Of a stretch of 64,000 nucleotides of DNA, positions 63,909 to 64,000 are shown piece after piece (within the stretch, counting starts at the first letter, position 1; each line of letters begins with the position of its first letter). Origin of the DNA: JBPCQA01 sp050998615 (GTDB lineage: Bacteria; Actinomycetota; Actinomycetes; Propionibacteriales; Nocardioidaceae); the NCBI GenBank assembly GCA_050998615.1, contig JBPCQA010000033.1, forward strand, positions 1-64,000. Reading direction: 5' to 3'. Below the pieces are notes generated by a model. It was not told where the DNA came from. It worked only from the letters and a program-made list of their open reading frames with translations, and searched no databases. The position numbers were made by a program, and so were the translations under genes.

Positions 63909-64000
63909 GTGGAAACTTCTCCGCCGGATCTGACTCCGCCTCCGTTGACCCGGTGGCAGTGGATATGGCGCAACCTGGTGACCATCGCCATCGGTGCGAT
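63909..64000 (+). CDS. Start of a membrane protein, cut by the window edge
   Basis: GTG 63909 opens 30 codons: a Pro-rich start (SPPDLTPPPLTRWQW) then WRNLVTIAIGA, the beginning of a membrane helix. Divergent from an ABC exporter, it could be a sensor kinase of the kind often found beside such pairs, but the visible part is too short to say. Confidence 0.45.
   Translation, partial: METSPPDLTPPPLTRWQWIWRNLVTIAIGA

Overview
The window comes from a high-GC actinobacterium. The markers are rbpA, whiA, a mycothiol-type DinB-fold protein, the mycobacterial-style htdX-fabG4-fadA2 block, a LigB-type ATP-dependent DNA ligase, and the conserved uvrC-rapZ-yvcK-whiA-gap-pgk-tpiA-secG run. No tRNA, rRNA or CRISPR array was seen. 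Genus cannot be set by eye. The GGTGGTTGAGGAGCGAGCG-type palindromes scattered through the intergenic regions recall families I associate with Propionibacteriales and Micrococcales.

Layout. 0-3 kb: a secreted NlpC/P60-like protein (cut by the window edge), NUDIX and HIT hydrolases, then remnants of two phosphatase genes. 3-6.2 kb: a DHA2 drug exporter with its MarR regulator and a MarR-type palindrome, then an unknown two-repeat protein. 6.4-12.4 kb: a tightly coupled run of acyl-CoA thioesterase, ferredoxin-NrfD fusion, molybdopterin oxidoreductase and two DUF202 membrane proteins. 12.6-17.3 kb: an epimerase and htdX-fabG4 divergent from fadA2. 17.4-20 kb: LigB and an AlkA-like glycosylase. 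20.3-24.1 kb: a GtrB-GtrA-YfhO membrane glycosylation triad. 24.2-29 kb: uvrB, small VOC and MmcQ proteins, and a TerC-family gene behind a candidate yybP-ykoY (manganese) riboswitch. 29.3-32 kb: a murein-peptide operon (serine hydrolase, dipeptide epimerase, NlpC/P60).

32-41.4 kb is the accessory island. A type I restriction-modification operon (hsdR-hsdS ... hsdM) is split by about 3.8 kb of cargo between hsdS and hsdM. The cargo is a one-TM protein, a HicA-like and an HTH protein, an AbrB/RelE-type pair, a lone DUF3018 antitoxin and a HepT/MNT-like pair. Several of these genes, and hsdR itself, carry single-base frameshifts, while genes outside the island read cleanly. This is the most unusual part of the window.

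41.7-49 kb: beta-alanine/GABA-type transaminase plus mmsA, a MetE-like gene with a partial decayed duplicate beside it, a quinone-oxidoreductase-like protein, and an MBL/DinB pair. 49-64 kb: uvrA (with an SOS box), a Tat/Rieske lipoprotein, uvrC-rapZ-yvcK-whiA, the glycolytic gap-pgk-tpiA operon, secG, rbpA, an ABC exporter, and the start of another membrane protein at the right edge.

Cross-cutting themes: excision repair genes uvrA, uvrB and uvrC lie at three separate sites; several start codons sit 6-8 nt behind TANNNT boxes and look leaderless; and two families of extragenic palindromes occur, one being a 58-bp element with identical geometry in both copies.
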